Source: Streptomyces sp. CC0208 (GTDB lineage: Bacteria > Actinomycetota > Actinomycetes > Streptomycetales > Streptomycetaceae). From it: a DNA stretch of 64,000 nt. Position 1 is the first letter of the stretch; every line of letters begins with the position of its first letter. The DNA lies in NCBI RefSeq assembly GCF_003443735.1, contig NZ_CP031969.1, forward strand, positions 6,572,001 to 6,636,000. The letters run 5' to 3'. Below, one piece after another: positions 27,626 through 35,789 of the stretch. The position numbers and the translations under genes are program-made. Below the pieces are notes generated by a model, which saw nothing but the letters and a program-made list of their open reading frames with translations, made no database searches and was not told the DNA's origin.

Positions 27626-29203
27626 TCAGCTCCGCCGCAGCAGCCTCGTGGCCCCCGCCGCCACGGTGGTCGCCAGGACCCAGCCGAGGAGGACCATGGC
27701 CGCCGCCAGCCACTGCCAGCCGCCGCGCAACTGCCAGAAACCGACCTGCCCCAGGTCGATCACCGGAAGCAGCAGGTCGAGGGCGAAGAGGGCGGGATTC
27801 CAGGCGGGATGGTCGCCGCCCTTGAGCGGCGGATGGCTCGCGTGTGCGAACGCCACGGAGCTCGCCGCCCACAGCACCGCCATCCATACGGCGGCCCGGC
27901 CCGGCCGGTACCCGTAGGCGACCGTCCAGTCCTGCACGTACCCCCACAGCTTGGCGGCCGGCGGCAGGCTCTCGCGGCGCCGGCGCTGCTTGGCGAGCAG
28001 CACCTCGCGCGCGTCCTCGTCCTCGCCGCCGGCCCGCAGCACGGCGGCGAGCCTCTCGTACGGCTCCGGGTTGTACTCGGCGGTCGCGGCTGCCACCCAC
28101 TCCAGCCGCTCGGCCAGCGGGAAGGGGCCGTGCGGCACGAGGTTCTCGTAGGCGAAGCCGCCCATGTGCAGATTGCCGGGCCCCGGCCAGGCGCTCGCCC
28201 GGTCCACGAGGTTGCCCACGCGTGCGCCCGACAGCACCACCTTGCCGCGCTGCGGCTTCTCGCCGAGGAAGCGCAGCTCGGGCGCCTGGATGCGGCGCAG
28301 CGACAGCTCCTGCTCGTCGGTGAAGACGAAGCGGGCCCGTTCCAGGTCCACGGCGTCCCCGAACCGCCCGTCGTCCAGCCGCACCCCGCCCTGGCACTCG
28401 AAGCGCTGGATCCGCGTCCCGCGCGCGGGGGTCGCCCCGCTGAGCATGGCGGAGCCGACGCCCGCGGGGGTCATGTAGAGCGTGCGCTCGACGGTCAGCT
28501 GGGGGGCGTTCAGCGCGAGCCGGGTGTACGGGTTGGTCAGCCGGGCGCCGCGCAGGCTCAGCGAGACGCCGATCGTCGCGCTGCGCAGGCTCAGCTCGCC
28601 GTGCGACTCCAGCAGCTCGGCCTGGAGGTCCTGGCCCACGGTCATGCCGTCGGCGGCGATGGAGCGGCCGCTGCGGTCGCGGTAGACGATCGCCTGGTTC
28701 ATCAGCAGGTCCGTGCCGATGTGCGCGTCGGTCAGCCGTACGCCGTTGTGGAACCGGCAGCGCGGCAGATGCAGATCCCCCTCCGTGTGCACCCGGGCGG
28801 CCTCCAGGCGCGGCACCGAGCAGTTCACGAACCGCGCGGTGGTGAAGCGGGCCTCCGGCAGCAGGATCTCCCGCTCGAAGCGGCAGCCCTTCATCTCCAC
28901 GTACGGCACCACCGTGCCGCCCGCGAGGTCCAGGATGCCGCTGATCTGCACACCGGTGAGCTTCAGGGACGGCACCCGGCCCGCGAGCGCGGGCGGACCG
29001 TCCAGGAGCAGCCAGCACACGATCCGGGCGCGGACCGTGCGATCGGGGCCCCACGGGTGCCCGCCGTGCGGATCGTCGACGACGGTGTCGCCACTGCTCA
29101 GGTCGTACACGGTGCCGTTGCGGAAGGCCTGCCACATGCCGGCCTCGGCGGCGGTCAGATCGTCCGGCAGGTCTCCGCTCCGGATGCCGGCCCCCTCGGT
29201 CAC
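27626..29203 (-). CDS. Pentapeptide-like solenoid protein with C-terminal membrane domain
   Basis: A 525-residue protein. After about 80 residues comes a long run of short quasi-repeats with Leu/Phe and Ala/Arg at fixed spacing (for example FTTARFVNCSVPRLEAARVHTEGDLHLPRCRFHNGVRLTDA), suggesting a right-handed beta-solenoid across about residues 80-350. The last 130 residues hold two or three membrane helices (VWMAVLWAASSVAFAHA and WQWLAAAMVLLGWVLATTVAAGA). Between them lies WNPALFALDLLLPVIDLGQVGFW, which recalls the pore region of some bacterial potassium-channel-like proteins. Streptomyces homologues are often labelled oxidoreductase, which nothing here supports. The start is uncertain (GTG 29203; alternatives 29230 and 29251). 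It is divergent from hisD. Confidence 0.7.
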   Translation of the reverse strand: MTEGAGIRSGDLPDDLTAAEAGMWQAFRNGTVYDLSSGDTVVDDPHGGHPWGPDRTVRARIVCWLLLDGPPALAGRVPSLKLTGVQISGILDLAGGTVVPYVEMKGCRFEREILLPEARFTTARFVNCSVPRLEAARVHTEGDLHLPRCRFHNGVRLTDAHIGTDLLMNQAIVYRDRSGRSIAADGMTVGQDLQAELLESHGELSLRSATIGVSLSLRGARLTNPYTRLALNAPQLTVERTLYMTPAGVGSAMLSGATPARGTRIQRFECQGGVRLDDGRFGDAVDLERARFVFTDEQELSLRRIQAPELRFLGEKPQRGKVVLSGARVGNLVDRASAWPGPGNLHMGGFAYENLVPHGPFPLAERLEWVAAATAEYNPEPYERLAAVLRAGGEDEDAREVLLAKQRRRRESLPPAAKLWGYVQDWTVAYGYRPGRAAVWMAVLWAASSVAFAHASHPPLKGGDHPAWNPALFALDLLLPVIDLGQVGFWQLRGGWQWLAAAMVLLGWVLATTVAAGATRLLRRS

Positions 29204-29362
29204 GTCTTCGTCATCCCCTCGGCTGCTCACGGGTTTCGCACACCTGTTCATGCCCGCTCGGTGACCCCACGAACGCTAGACGTGAAGGGGATCTTCCGGG
29301 TTGCGTATCAGCCACTGGAATGCGCGAACGGGCCCTGACGACGGTCTGAGAGAATTGGGAAC
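29204..29362. promoter_or_regulatory. Divergent promoter region of the his operon
   Basis: These 159 bases separate the solenoid/membrane protein gene from hisD and must contain the his operon promoter. No T-box, leader peptide rich in histidine codons, or attenuator hairpin series is visible. Histidine-specific attenuation therefore looks unlikely here. I could not assign clear -35 and -10 boxes. Confidence 0.5.
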
Positions 29363-30685
29363 GTGATCTCCCGAATCGATCTGCGCGGCGACGCCCTCCC
29401 CGAGGGCCCCGCCCTGCGCGACCTGCTGCCCCGAGCCGACTTCGACGTCTCGGCCGCCCTGGAGAAGGTGCGTCCGATCTGCGAGGCCGTGCATCATCGG
29501 GGCGACGCGGCGCTGATCGACTTCGCGGAGAAGTTCGACGGCGTCCGGCTGGAGCGGGTGCGGGTGCCCGCCGAGGCCCTCACGCGCGCGTTGGAGGAGC
29601 TCGACCCGGCCGTGCGCGCGGCCCTGAAGGAGTCCATCCGCCGCGCCCGTCTCGTCCACCGCGAACAGCGCCGCAGCACCCACACGACCCAGGTCGTGCC
29701 CGGCGGCAGCGTGACCGAGAAGTGGGTGCCGGTCGACCGGGTCGGGCTGTACGCGCCTGGCGGCCGGTCGGTCTACCCGTCCTCCGTGATCATGAACGTG
29801 GTGCCCGCGCAGGAGGCGGGAGTGCCCTCCATCGCGCTCGCCTCGCCGGCCCAGGAAGAGTTCGGCGGCCTTCCGCACCCGACGATCCTCGCCGCGTGCG
29901 CGCTGCTCGGCGTCGACGAGGTCTACGCCGCCGGTGGCGCGACCGCCGTCGCGATGTTCGCGTACGGCACCGAGTCCTGCCCGCCCGCCACCATGGTCAC
30001 CGGCCCCGGCAACATCTGGGTCGCCGCCGCCAAGCGCTACTTCACCGGGAAGATCGGCATCGACGCCGAGGCCGGCCCGACCGAGATCGCCGTCCTGGCG
30101 GACTCCTCCGCCGATCCGGTGCACGTGGCCTCCGACCTGATCAGCCAGGCCGAGCACGACCCGCTGGCCGCGGCCGTCCTGGTCACGGACTCCGTCGAAC
30201 TCGCGGACGCCGTCGAGAAGGAGCTGGAGCCGCAGGTCGCGGCCACCCGGCACATCGAGGACCGGATCGTGCCCGCCCTGAAGGGCAGGCAGTCCGCGAT
30301 CGTCCTCGTTGACGGCATCGAGGAGGGCCTCAGGGTCGTCGACGCGTACGGCGCCGAGCACCTGGAGATCCAGACGGCCGACGCCGCCGCGGTCGCCGAC
30401 CGGGTCCGCAACGCCGGTGCGATCTTCGTCGGCCCCTGGGCCCCCGTGTCCCTCGGCGACTACGCCGCGGGGTCCAACCACGTCCTGCCCACCGGCGGCT
30501 GCGCCTGCCACTCCTCGGGCCTGTCCGTCCAGTCCTTCCTGCGCGGCCTCCACATCGTCGACTACACGAAGGACGCGCTCGCGGACGTGGCGCACCACGT
30601 GGTCACGCTGGCGGAGGCGGAGGACCTGCCGGCCCACGGGGCGGCGATCAAGGCTCGGTTCGGTTGGAAGGTGCCCGGCAAGTGA
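29363..30685 (+). CDS. hisD: Histidinol dehydrogenase
   Basis: A 440-residue cytoplasmic, zinc- and NAD-dependent enzyme that converts L-histidinol to L-histidine, the last step of the pathway. Conserved segments include GLYAPGG (near residue 128), MVTGPGNIWVAAAKR, the GPTEIAVLAD block, ISQAEHDP, and GAEHLEIQ, which carries catalytic and zinc-binding residues. The later GDYAAGSNHVLPTGG is also diagnostic. The GTG at 29363 matches the expected N terminus MISRIDLRG. It heads the his operon, and its TGA overlaps the hisC GTG (GTGA), indicating translational coupling. Confidence 0.97.
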   Translation: MISRIDLRGDALPEGPALRDLLPRADFDVSAALEKVRPICEAVHHRGDAALIDFAEKFDGVRLERVRVPAEALTRALEELDPAVRAALKESIRRARLVHREQRRSTHTTQVVPGGSVTEKWVPVDRVGLYAPGGRSVYPSSVIMNVVPAQEAGVPSIALASPAQEEFGGLPHPTILAACALLGVDEVYAAGGATAVAMFAYGTESCPPATMVTGPGNIWVAAAKRYFTGKIGIDAEAGPTEIAVLADSSADPVHVASDLISQAEHDPLAAAVLVTDSVELADAVEKELEPQVAATRHIEDRIVPALKGRQSAIVLVDGIEEGLRVVDAYGAEHLEIQTADAAAVADRVRNAGAIFVGPWAPVSLGDYAAGSNHVLPTGGCACHSSGLSVQSFLRGLHIVDYTKDALADVAHHVVTLAEAEDLPAHGAAIKARFGWKVPGK

Positions 30686-31791
30686 CATTCGGAATCGATG
30701 ACCTCCCCGTACGGGACGAGCTGCGCGGCAAGTCCCCCTACGGAGCGCCCCAGTTGGACGTCCCGGTCCGGCTGAACACCAACGAGAACCCCTACCCGCT
30801 GCCCGAGCCGCTGGTCGAGCGCATCACCGAGCGCGTCCGCGCGGCCGCCCGCGACCTCAACCGCTACCCGGACCGGGACGCGGTCGAGCTGCGCACCCAG
30901 CTCGCCAAGTACCTGACGGACACCTCCGGGTACGAGGTCGGCCTCCCCAACGTCTGGGCGGCGAACGGCTCCAACGAGGTCATCCAGCAACTGCTGCAGA
31001 CCTTCGGCGGCCCCGGCCGTACGGCGATCGGCTTCGAGCCGTCGTACTCGATGCACGCGCTCATCGCGCGCGGCACCGGCACGGGCTGGATCCCGGGCCC
31101 CCGCAACGAGGACTTCGCCATCGACGTCGAGGTGGCCGCGCAGGCGATCGCCTCGCAGAAGCCCGACGTCGTCTTCATCACCACCCCCAACAACCCCACC
31201 GGCAACGCGGTCCCGCCCGGGACGGTCCTCGCGCTCTACGAGGCCGCGCAGGCCGCGAAGCCCTCCATGGTCGTGGTCGACGAGGCGTACATCGAGTTCA
31301 GCCACGGCGACTCGCTGCTGCCGCTGCTCGAAGGACGGCCGAATCTCGTCATCTCCAGGACGATGTCGAAGGCGTTCGGGGCGGCGGGCCTGCGCCTCGG
31401 CTACCTGGCCGCGCACCCGGCGGTCGTGGACGCCGTCCAGCTCGTACGGCTGCCCTACCACCTGTCGGCCGTCACGCAGGCGACCGCGCTGGCCGCCCTG
31501 GAGCACACCGACACGCTGCTCAAGTACGTCGAGCAGCTGAAGGCCGAGCGGGACCGGCTGGTGAGCGAGCTGCGCACGATCGGCTTCCAGGTCGTGGAGT
31601 CCGACGCGAACTTCGTGCAGTTCGGGCGGTTCGAAGATTCCCACGTGGCCTGGGAGAAGATCCTCGACCGGGGTGTCCTGGTCCGGGACAACGGCATTCC
31701 GGGGTGGCTGCGGGTCAGCGCCGGAACCCCGCAGGAGAACGACGCGTTCCTCGACGCGGTACGTGAACTCAAGAAGGAGCAGAGCACATGA
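30682..31791 (+). CDS. hisC: Histidinol-phosphate aminotransferase
   Basis: A 369-residue fold-type I PLP enzyme that makes L-histidinol phosphate from imidazole-acetol phosphate and glutamate. LNTNENPYPLPEP near residue 33, NNPTGNAVPP (about 165), DEAYIEFS (about 200) and the PLP-lysine motif SRTMSKAFGAAGLRLGY (Lys near 230) are all present. The GTG at 30682 overlapping hisD is preferred to an upstream TTG (30664) inside hisD. It ends in an ATGA overlap with hisB. The length matches Streptomyces HisC. Confidence 0.96.
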   Translation: MTFGIDDLPVRDELRGKSPYGAPQLDVPVRLNTNENPYPLPEPLVERITERVRAAARDLNRYPDRDAVELRTQLAKYLTDTSGYEVGLPNVWAANGSNEVIQQLLQTFGGPGRTAIGFEPSYSMHALIARGTGTGWIPGPRNEDFAIDVEVAAQAIASQKPDVVFITTPNNPTGNAVPPGTVLALYEAAQAAKPSMVVVDEAYIEFSHGDSLLPLLEGRPNLVISRTMSKAFGAAGLRLGYLAAHPAVVDAVQLVRLPYHLSAVTQATALAALEHTDTLLKYVEQLKAERDRLVSELRTIGFQVVESDANFVQFGRFEDSHVAWEKILDRGVLVRDNGIPGWLRVSAGTPQENDAFLDAVRELKKEQST

Positions 31792-32381
31792 GCCGCGTAG
31801 GACGCGTGGAACGGGTCACCAAGGAGACCTCGGTGCTGGTCGAGATCGATCTCGACGGCAGCGGCAAGGTCGAGGTGTCGACAGGCGTCGGCTTCTACGA
31901 CCACATGCTCGACCAGCTCGGCCGGCACGGTCTGTTCGACCTGACCGTGAAGACCGAGGGCGACCTGCACATCGACTCGCACCACACCATCGAGGACACC
32001 GCCCTCGCCCTCGGCGCCGCCTTCAAGCAGGCGCTCGGCGACAAGGTGGGCATCTACCGCTTCGGCAACTGCACGGTCCCCCTGGACGAGTCGCTCGCCC
32101 AGGTGACCGTCGACCTCTCCGGCCGCCCCTACCTCGTGCACACCGAGCCCGAGAACATGGCGCCGATGATCGGCGAGTACGACACCACGATGACCCGGCA
32201 CATCCTGGAGTCCTTCGTGGCCCAGGCGCAGATCGCCCTGCACGTGCACGTGCCGTACGGGCGCAATGCCCACCACATCGTGGAGTGCCAGTTCAAGGCG
32301 CTGGCCCGGGCCCTGCGCTACGCCTCCGAGCGCGACCCGCGTGCGGCCGGCATCCTCCCCTCCACGAAGGGCGCGCTGTGA
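31788..32381 (+). CDS. hisB: Imidazoleglycerol-phosphate dehydratase
   Basis: A 197-residue manganese-dependent dehydratase (step six), here as the stand-alone enzyme without the histidinol-phosphatase domain found in E. coli HisB. The metal-binding histidine motifs are clear: GFYDHMLDQLGRHG, DSHHTIEDTALALG, and GRNAHHIVECQFKALARAL. The start overlaps hisC (ATGA) and its stop overlaps the next small gene (GTGA). The missing phosphatase must be encoded elsewhere in the genome. Confidence 0.97.
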   Translation: MSRVGRVERVTKETSVLVEIDLDGSGKVEVSTGVGFYDHMLDQLGRHGLFDLTVKTEGDLHIDSHHTIEDTALALGAAFKQALGDKVGIYRFGNCTVPLDESLAQVTVDLSGRPYLVHTEPENMAPMIGEYDTTMTRHILESFVAQAQIALHVHVPYGRNAHHIVECQFKALARALRYASERDPRAAGILPSTKGAL

Positions 32382-32542
32382 CCGGCCTGTCGACCCTCCT
32401 GATCGTCGTCGGCCTCTTCCTGGCCGGCGGCATCTATTCCTTCGTCAAGCAGCAGATGCCCAAGGGCCTCATCGTGCTGCTCTCCATCGCCGCCGGGATG
32501 TGTCTGGTCGCCGGTGTCATGAGGCTGGAGGTGTGGAATTGA
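32378..32542 (+). CDS. 54-residue membrane protein within the his operon
   Basis: A 54-residue protein overlapping hisB at its start (GTGA) and hisH at its stop (TTGA). Two hydrophobic helices are visible at residues 4-20 and 30-48, joined by the basic loop FVKQQMPKG; the C terminus is RLEVWN. The strict overlaps at both ends and high-GC third positions argue that it is real and translated with the operon. No known family motif is recognised. It could anchor or regulate pathway enzymes at the membrane, or act in transport, but nothing shows which. Confidence 0.8.
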   Translation: MTGLSTLLIVVGLFLAGGIYSFVKQQMPKGLIVLLSIAAGMCLVAGVMRLEVWN

Positions 32543-33186
32543 GCGCTCCGACTTCGAAGAAGGTCGTCGTCTTCGACTACGGCTTCGGCAACGTGAGGTC
32601 CGCCGAACGCGCCCTCGCGCGCGCGGGAGCCGAGGTCGAGATAACGCGCGACTACGACAAGGCCATGAACGCCGACGGCCTGCTGGTGCCGGGCGTGGGC
32701 GCCTTCGCCGCGTGCATGAAGGGCCTGCACGAGGCTCGCGGTGACTGGATCATCGACCGCCGGCTGTCCGGCGGGCGCCCGGTCATGGGCATCTGCGTCG
32801 GCATGCAGATCCTCTTCGCGCGCGGCATCGAGCACGGCGTGCAGACCGAGGGCCTGGACGAGTGGCCCGGTTCGGTCGAGCCGCTGAAGGCCGACATCGT
32901 GCCCCACATGGGCTGGAACACCGTCGACGCGCCGGCCGGCTCCCAGCTGTTCGCCGGCCTCGACGCGGGCGCCCGCTTCTACTTCGTGCACTCCTACGCC
33001 GTCCACGACTGGTCGCTGGAGACGCACAACAAGGCGATGACCGCGCCCAAGGTCACCTGGTCGACCCACGGCAGGCCCTTCGTGTCGGCGGTGGAGAACG
33101 GCGCCCTGTGGGCCACGCAGTTCCACCCCGAGAAGTCCGGCGACGCCGGTGCGCAGCTGCTGAAGAACTGGATCGGAACCCTGTGA
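32539..33186 (+). CDS. hisH: Imidazole glycerol phosphate synthase subunit HisH
   Basis: The 215-residue class I glutamine amidotransferase subunit that supplies ammonia to HisF. The catalytic cysteine lies in MGICVGMQILF (about residue 84). The His-Glu pair is in ATQFHPEKSG (about 194-198). The TTG at 32539 is chosen because GGAGG lies eight bases upstream and it overlaps the small gene stop; a GTG at 32533 is the alternative. It works as a complex with HisF (34315). hisA follows with a one-base overlap. Confidence 0.95.
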   Translation: MSAPTSKKVVVFDYGFGNVRSAERALARAGAEVEITRDYDKAMNADGLLVPGVGAFAACMKGLHEARGDWIIDRRLSGGRPVMGICVGMQILFARGIEHGVQTEGLDEWPGSVEPLKADIVPHMGWNTVDAPAGSQLFAGLDAGARFYFVHSYAVHDWSLETHNKAMTAPKVTWSTHGRPFVSAVENGALWATQFHPEKSGDAGAQLLKNWIGTL

Positions 33187-33923
33187 TGCCCTCGAAGCTC
33201 TCCCGGCTCGAACTCCTGCCCGCCGTCGACGTCCGCGACGGCCAGGCCGTCCGCCTCGTGCACGGCGAGTCCGGGACCGAGACCTCGTACGGCTCCCCCC
33301 TGGAGGCCGCCCTGTCCTGGCAGCGGGCGGGCGCCGAGTGGCTGCACCTGGTCGACCTGGACGCGGCGTTCGGCACCGGCGACAACCGGGAGCTGGTCCG
33401 GCAGGTCACCGAGGCGATGGACATCAAGGTGGAGCTGTCCGGCGGCATCCGCGACGACGCCTCGCTGGCCGCCGCCCTCGCCACCGGCTGCACCCGGGTG
33501 AACCTCGGCACCGCCGCCCTGGAGAGCCCCGAGTGGGTCGCCAAGGTGATCGCCGAGCACGGCGACAGGATCGCGGTGGGCCTGGACGTCCGCGGGACGA
33601 CCCTCAAGGGCCGCGGCTGGACCAGCGAGGGCGGCGACCTCTACGAGGCGCTGGAGCGGCTCGACAAGGAGGGCTGCGCCCGGTACGTCGTCACCGACAT
33701 CGCCAAGGACGGCACGCTCCAGGGCCCCAACCTGGAGCTGCTGCGCAACGTCTGCGCCGCGACCGACCGCCCGGTCGTGGCCTCCGGCGGGGTGTCCTCG
33801 CTGGACGACCTGCGGGCCATCGCCGAACTGGTCCCCCTCGGTGTCGAGGGCTCCATCGTCGGGAAGGCGCTGTACGCGAAGGCGTTCACGCTGGAAGAGG
33901 CTTTGGAGGCGGTGGCTCAGTGA
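33186..33923 (+). CDS. priA: Bifunctional phosphoribosyl isomerase PriA (HisA/TrpF)
   Basis: A 245-residue beta/alpha-barrel isomerase acting on ProFAR in histidine synthesis. LLPAVDVRDGQAVRLVHG at the N terminus with its catalytic aspartate, VELSGGIRDD, and VVTDIAKDGTLQGPN with the second catalytic aspartate are visible, as are the two half-barrel phosphate-binding motifs. In Streptomyces and mycobacteria this protein (PriA) also performs the TrpF step, phosphoribosylanthranilate isomerisation. No separate trpF is found near the trp genes here, which fits that dual role. The dual activity is inferred from the lineage, not from a residue I can prove. Confidence 0.92.
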   Translation: MPSKLSRLELLPAVDVRDGQAVRLVHGESGTETSYGSPLEAALSWQRAGAEWLHLVDLDAAFGTGDNRELVRQVTEAMDIKVELSGGIRDDASLAAALATGCTRVNLGTAALESPEWVAKVIAEHGDRIAVGLDVRGTTLKGRGWTSEGGDLYEALERLDKEGCARYVVTDIAKDGTLQGPNLELLRNVCAATDRPVVASGGVSSLDDLRAIAELVPLGVEGSIVGKALYAKAFTLEEALEAVAQ

Positions 33924-34318
33924 GCGATCTGCGACGCGTCACGACCGGTGCGCCCTGGGAGGACACTTTCGGGTACTCCCGGGCGGTGGAACTGCCGAAC
34001 GGCCTGGTGCTGGTCTCCGGGTGCACCTCGGTGGTGGACGGTGAGATCGTCGCGGGCGATCCGTACGAGCAGACGGTCAACTCCTTCAACGTCGCGTTCG
34101 CGGCGCTGAAGGAGCTGGGGCTCGGCCGGGACGACGTGGTGCGCACACGCCTGTACATCACCCACGCCCGGGACGTCGAGGAGGTCGGACGCGCTCACAA
34201 GGAGCTGTTCGACGCCGTCCGGCCCGCCGCATCCATGATCATCGTCTCCGGCTTCGTGGACCCCAGCCTGGTCGTCGAGGTCGAGGTGGAGGCGTTCCGA
34301 GGAGACACCGCAGCATGA
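33920..34318 (+). CDS. RidA/YjgF-family protein
   Basis: A 132-residue member of the RidA/YER057c/UK114 family, which hydrolyses reactive enamine/imine intermediates released by PLP enzymes. Family motifs include LVLVSGCTSVVDGEIV, DDVVRTRLYITH, and the arginine and glutamate near the C terminus (PSLVVEVEVEAF). It is locked into the his operon: its GTG overlaps the hisA stop and its stop overlaps the hisF ATG. The placement suggests a role protecting pathway enzymes or processing an unstable pathway intermediate; this is inference. No dedicated subfamily was identified. Confidence 0.88.
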   Translation: MSDLRRVTTGAPWEDTFGYSRAVELPNGLVLVSGCTSVVDGEIVAGDPYEQTVNSFNVAFAALKELGLGRDDVVRTRLYITHARDVEEVGRAHKELFDAVRPAASMIIVSGFVDPSLVVEVEVEAFRGDTAA

Positions 34319-35070
34319 CCCTTGCCGTACGAGTCATCCCCTGCCTGGACGTGGACAACGGCCGGGTCGTCAAGGGCGTCAACTTCCAGAACCTGCGCGA
34401 CGCGGGCGACCCCGTCGAGATGGCCAAGGTGTACGACGCCGAAGGCGCCGACGAGCTGACGTTCCTCGACATCACCGCCTCGTCGGGCAACCGCGAGACG
34501 ACGTACGACGTGGTGCGCCGCACCGCCGAGCAGGTGTTCATCCCGCTCACGGTCGGCGGCGGTGTCCGCACGGCCGAGGACGTCGACAAGCTGCTGCGCG
34601 CCGGCGCCGACAAGGTGGGCGTGAACACCGCGGCCATCGCCCGCCCCGACCTGATCCGCGAGATCGCCGAGCGGTTCGGCCGGCAGGTACTGGTGCTGTC
34701 GGTGGACGCGCGGCGCACCGGGTCGGGTTCCTTCGAGGTGACCACCCACGGCGGCCGCCAGGGCACCGGCATCGACGCCGTCGAGTGGGCGCACCGGGCC
34801 GCCGAGCTGGGCGCCGGTGAGATCCTGCTCAACTCGATGGACGCGGACGGCACCAAGGACGGCTACGACCTGGAGATGATCGAGGCCGTCCGCAAGCACG
34901 TGACGGTGCCGCTGATCGCCTCCGGCGGCGCGGGGAAGCTGGACCACTTCCCGCCGGCCATCGGGGCAGGCGCGGACGCGGTGCTGGCGGCCTCGGTGTT
35001 CCACTTCGGCGATCTGCGGATCGGCGAGGTGAAGGAGACGCTGCGGGGGGCGGGACACCCCGTTCGCTGA
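34315..35070 (+). CDS. hisF: Imidazole glycerol phosphate synthase subunit HisF
   Basis: The 251-residue cyclase subunit that uses HisH-derived ammonia to form imidazole glycerol phosphate and AICAR. VIPCLDVDNGRVVKGVNF (residues 7-24) carries the first catalytic aspartate, VGGGVRTAED the phosphate site, and LLNSMDADGTKDGYD the second catalytic aspartate. The length and barrel motifs are complete. ATG overlaps the ridA stop. It ends the first his block. The ArsR inverted repeat begins nine bases after its stop and may double as its terminator. Confidence 0.97.
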   Translation: MTLAVRVIPCLDVDNGRVVKGVNFQNLRDAGDPVEMAKVYDAEGADELTFLDITASSGNRETTYDVVRRTAEQVFIPLTVGGGVRTAEDVDKLLRAGADKVGVNTAAIARPDLIREIAERFGRQVLVLSVDARRTGSGSFEVTTHGGRQGTGIDAVEWAHRAAELGAGEILLNSMDADGTKDGYDLEMIEAVRKHVTVPLIASGGAGKLDHFPPAIGAGADAVLAASVFHFGDLRIGEVKETLRGAGHPVR

Positions 35071-35078
35071 ACCACCAA

Positions 35079-35130
35079 GATGCGAAAGGAAAGTTGCGCA
35101 AAATCAATTGTGCAACTTTTCTTTCGCATC
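35079..35130. promoter_or_regulatory. 52-bp inverted repeat, probable ArsR-type operator
   Basis: Two 22-base arms (35079-35100 beginning GATGCGAAAG; 35109-35130 ending CTTTCGCATC) match at 20 of 22 positions around an AT-rich eight-base centre. The core reads GTTGCGCAAAATCAATTGTG. It is markedly AT-richer than its surroundings and ends 12 bases before the ArsR start codon, so autoregulation by the adjacent HTH protein is the simplest explanation. As RNA it would also form a strong hairpin after hisF. Confidence 0.75.
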
Positions 35131-35142
35131 TACGGTGAGGTC

Positions 35143-35730
35143 ATGTCACGCGAGCAGAACCGCCCGATCACCGACCTCGGCACGCTCAAGGCACTGGCCC
35201 ACCCGCTGCGCATGCGGCTGTACCGCCTGCTGTGCGTGTCCCGCACGGCCACCGCCTCGCACCTCGCCGACCAGGTCGACGAGGCCGTGTCCCTGGTCAG
35301 CTACCACCTGCGCAAGCTGGCCGAGCACGGGCTGATCGAGGAGGCCGAGGCACAGAGCGGGGACGGCCGGGAGCGCTGGTGGCAGCCCTCCTCGGAAGGC
35401 GTGAGCATCCGCGACCGGGACTTCCGGGACGCGCCGGAGCGGGCCGCCGCTCACCTGGCGGCCACCCGGCTCTTCCACGAGCAGCGCGCCGACATGTACC
35501 GCCGCTACCTCGACGAGCGGCCTACCTGGAGCGCCGAGTGGAACGAGGCCGCCCCGGACAGCGAGTCCCTGCTGCGCCTGACGGCAGGCGAACTGGACGA
35601 GCTGCGCGAGGAGTTGCTCACCCTCGCCAGGAAGTACGACGAGAAGGGCCGGGCCGCCGAGGCCGCCGGCGACACCGAGGGGCGCGAGAACGTCGCGCTG
35701 CACATGTACGGCTTCCCGTTCCGGGTCTGA
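35143..35730 (+). CDS. ArsR/HTH_20-type transcriptional regulator
   Basis: A 195-residue DNA-binding protein. The winged helix-turn-helix occupies about residues 12-90 (LKALAHPLRMRLYRLLCV, then ATASHLADQVDEAVSLVSYHLRKLAEHGLIEE). No metal-binding cysteine cluster of the classical ArsR type is present. The C-terminal half is helical and acidic and probably senses a ligand. ATG 35143 follows GGTGAGG. The MFS gene follows 59 bases downstream and the inverted repeat lies just upstream, a typical regulator-efflux pair. It interrupts the his genes between hisF and hisI. Confidence 0.9.
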   Translation: MSREQNRPITDLGTLKALAHPLRMRLYRLLCVSRTATASHLADQVDEAVSLVSYHLRKLAEHGLIEEAEAQSGDGRERWWQPSSEGVSIRDRDFRDAPERAAAHLAATRLFHEQRADMYRRYLDERPTWSAEWNEAAPDSESLLRLTAGELDELREELLTLARKYDEKGRAAEAAGDTEGRENVALHMYGFPFRV

Positions 35731-35789
35731 TCCCCGCTGATCCCCGTTCCGCCGCCGACTCCCGCTCCGCGTCCGAGAGGGCCCCACCC

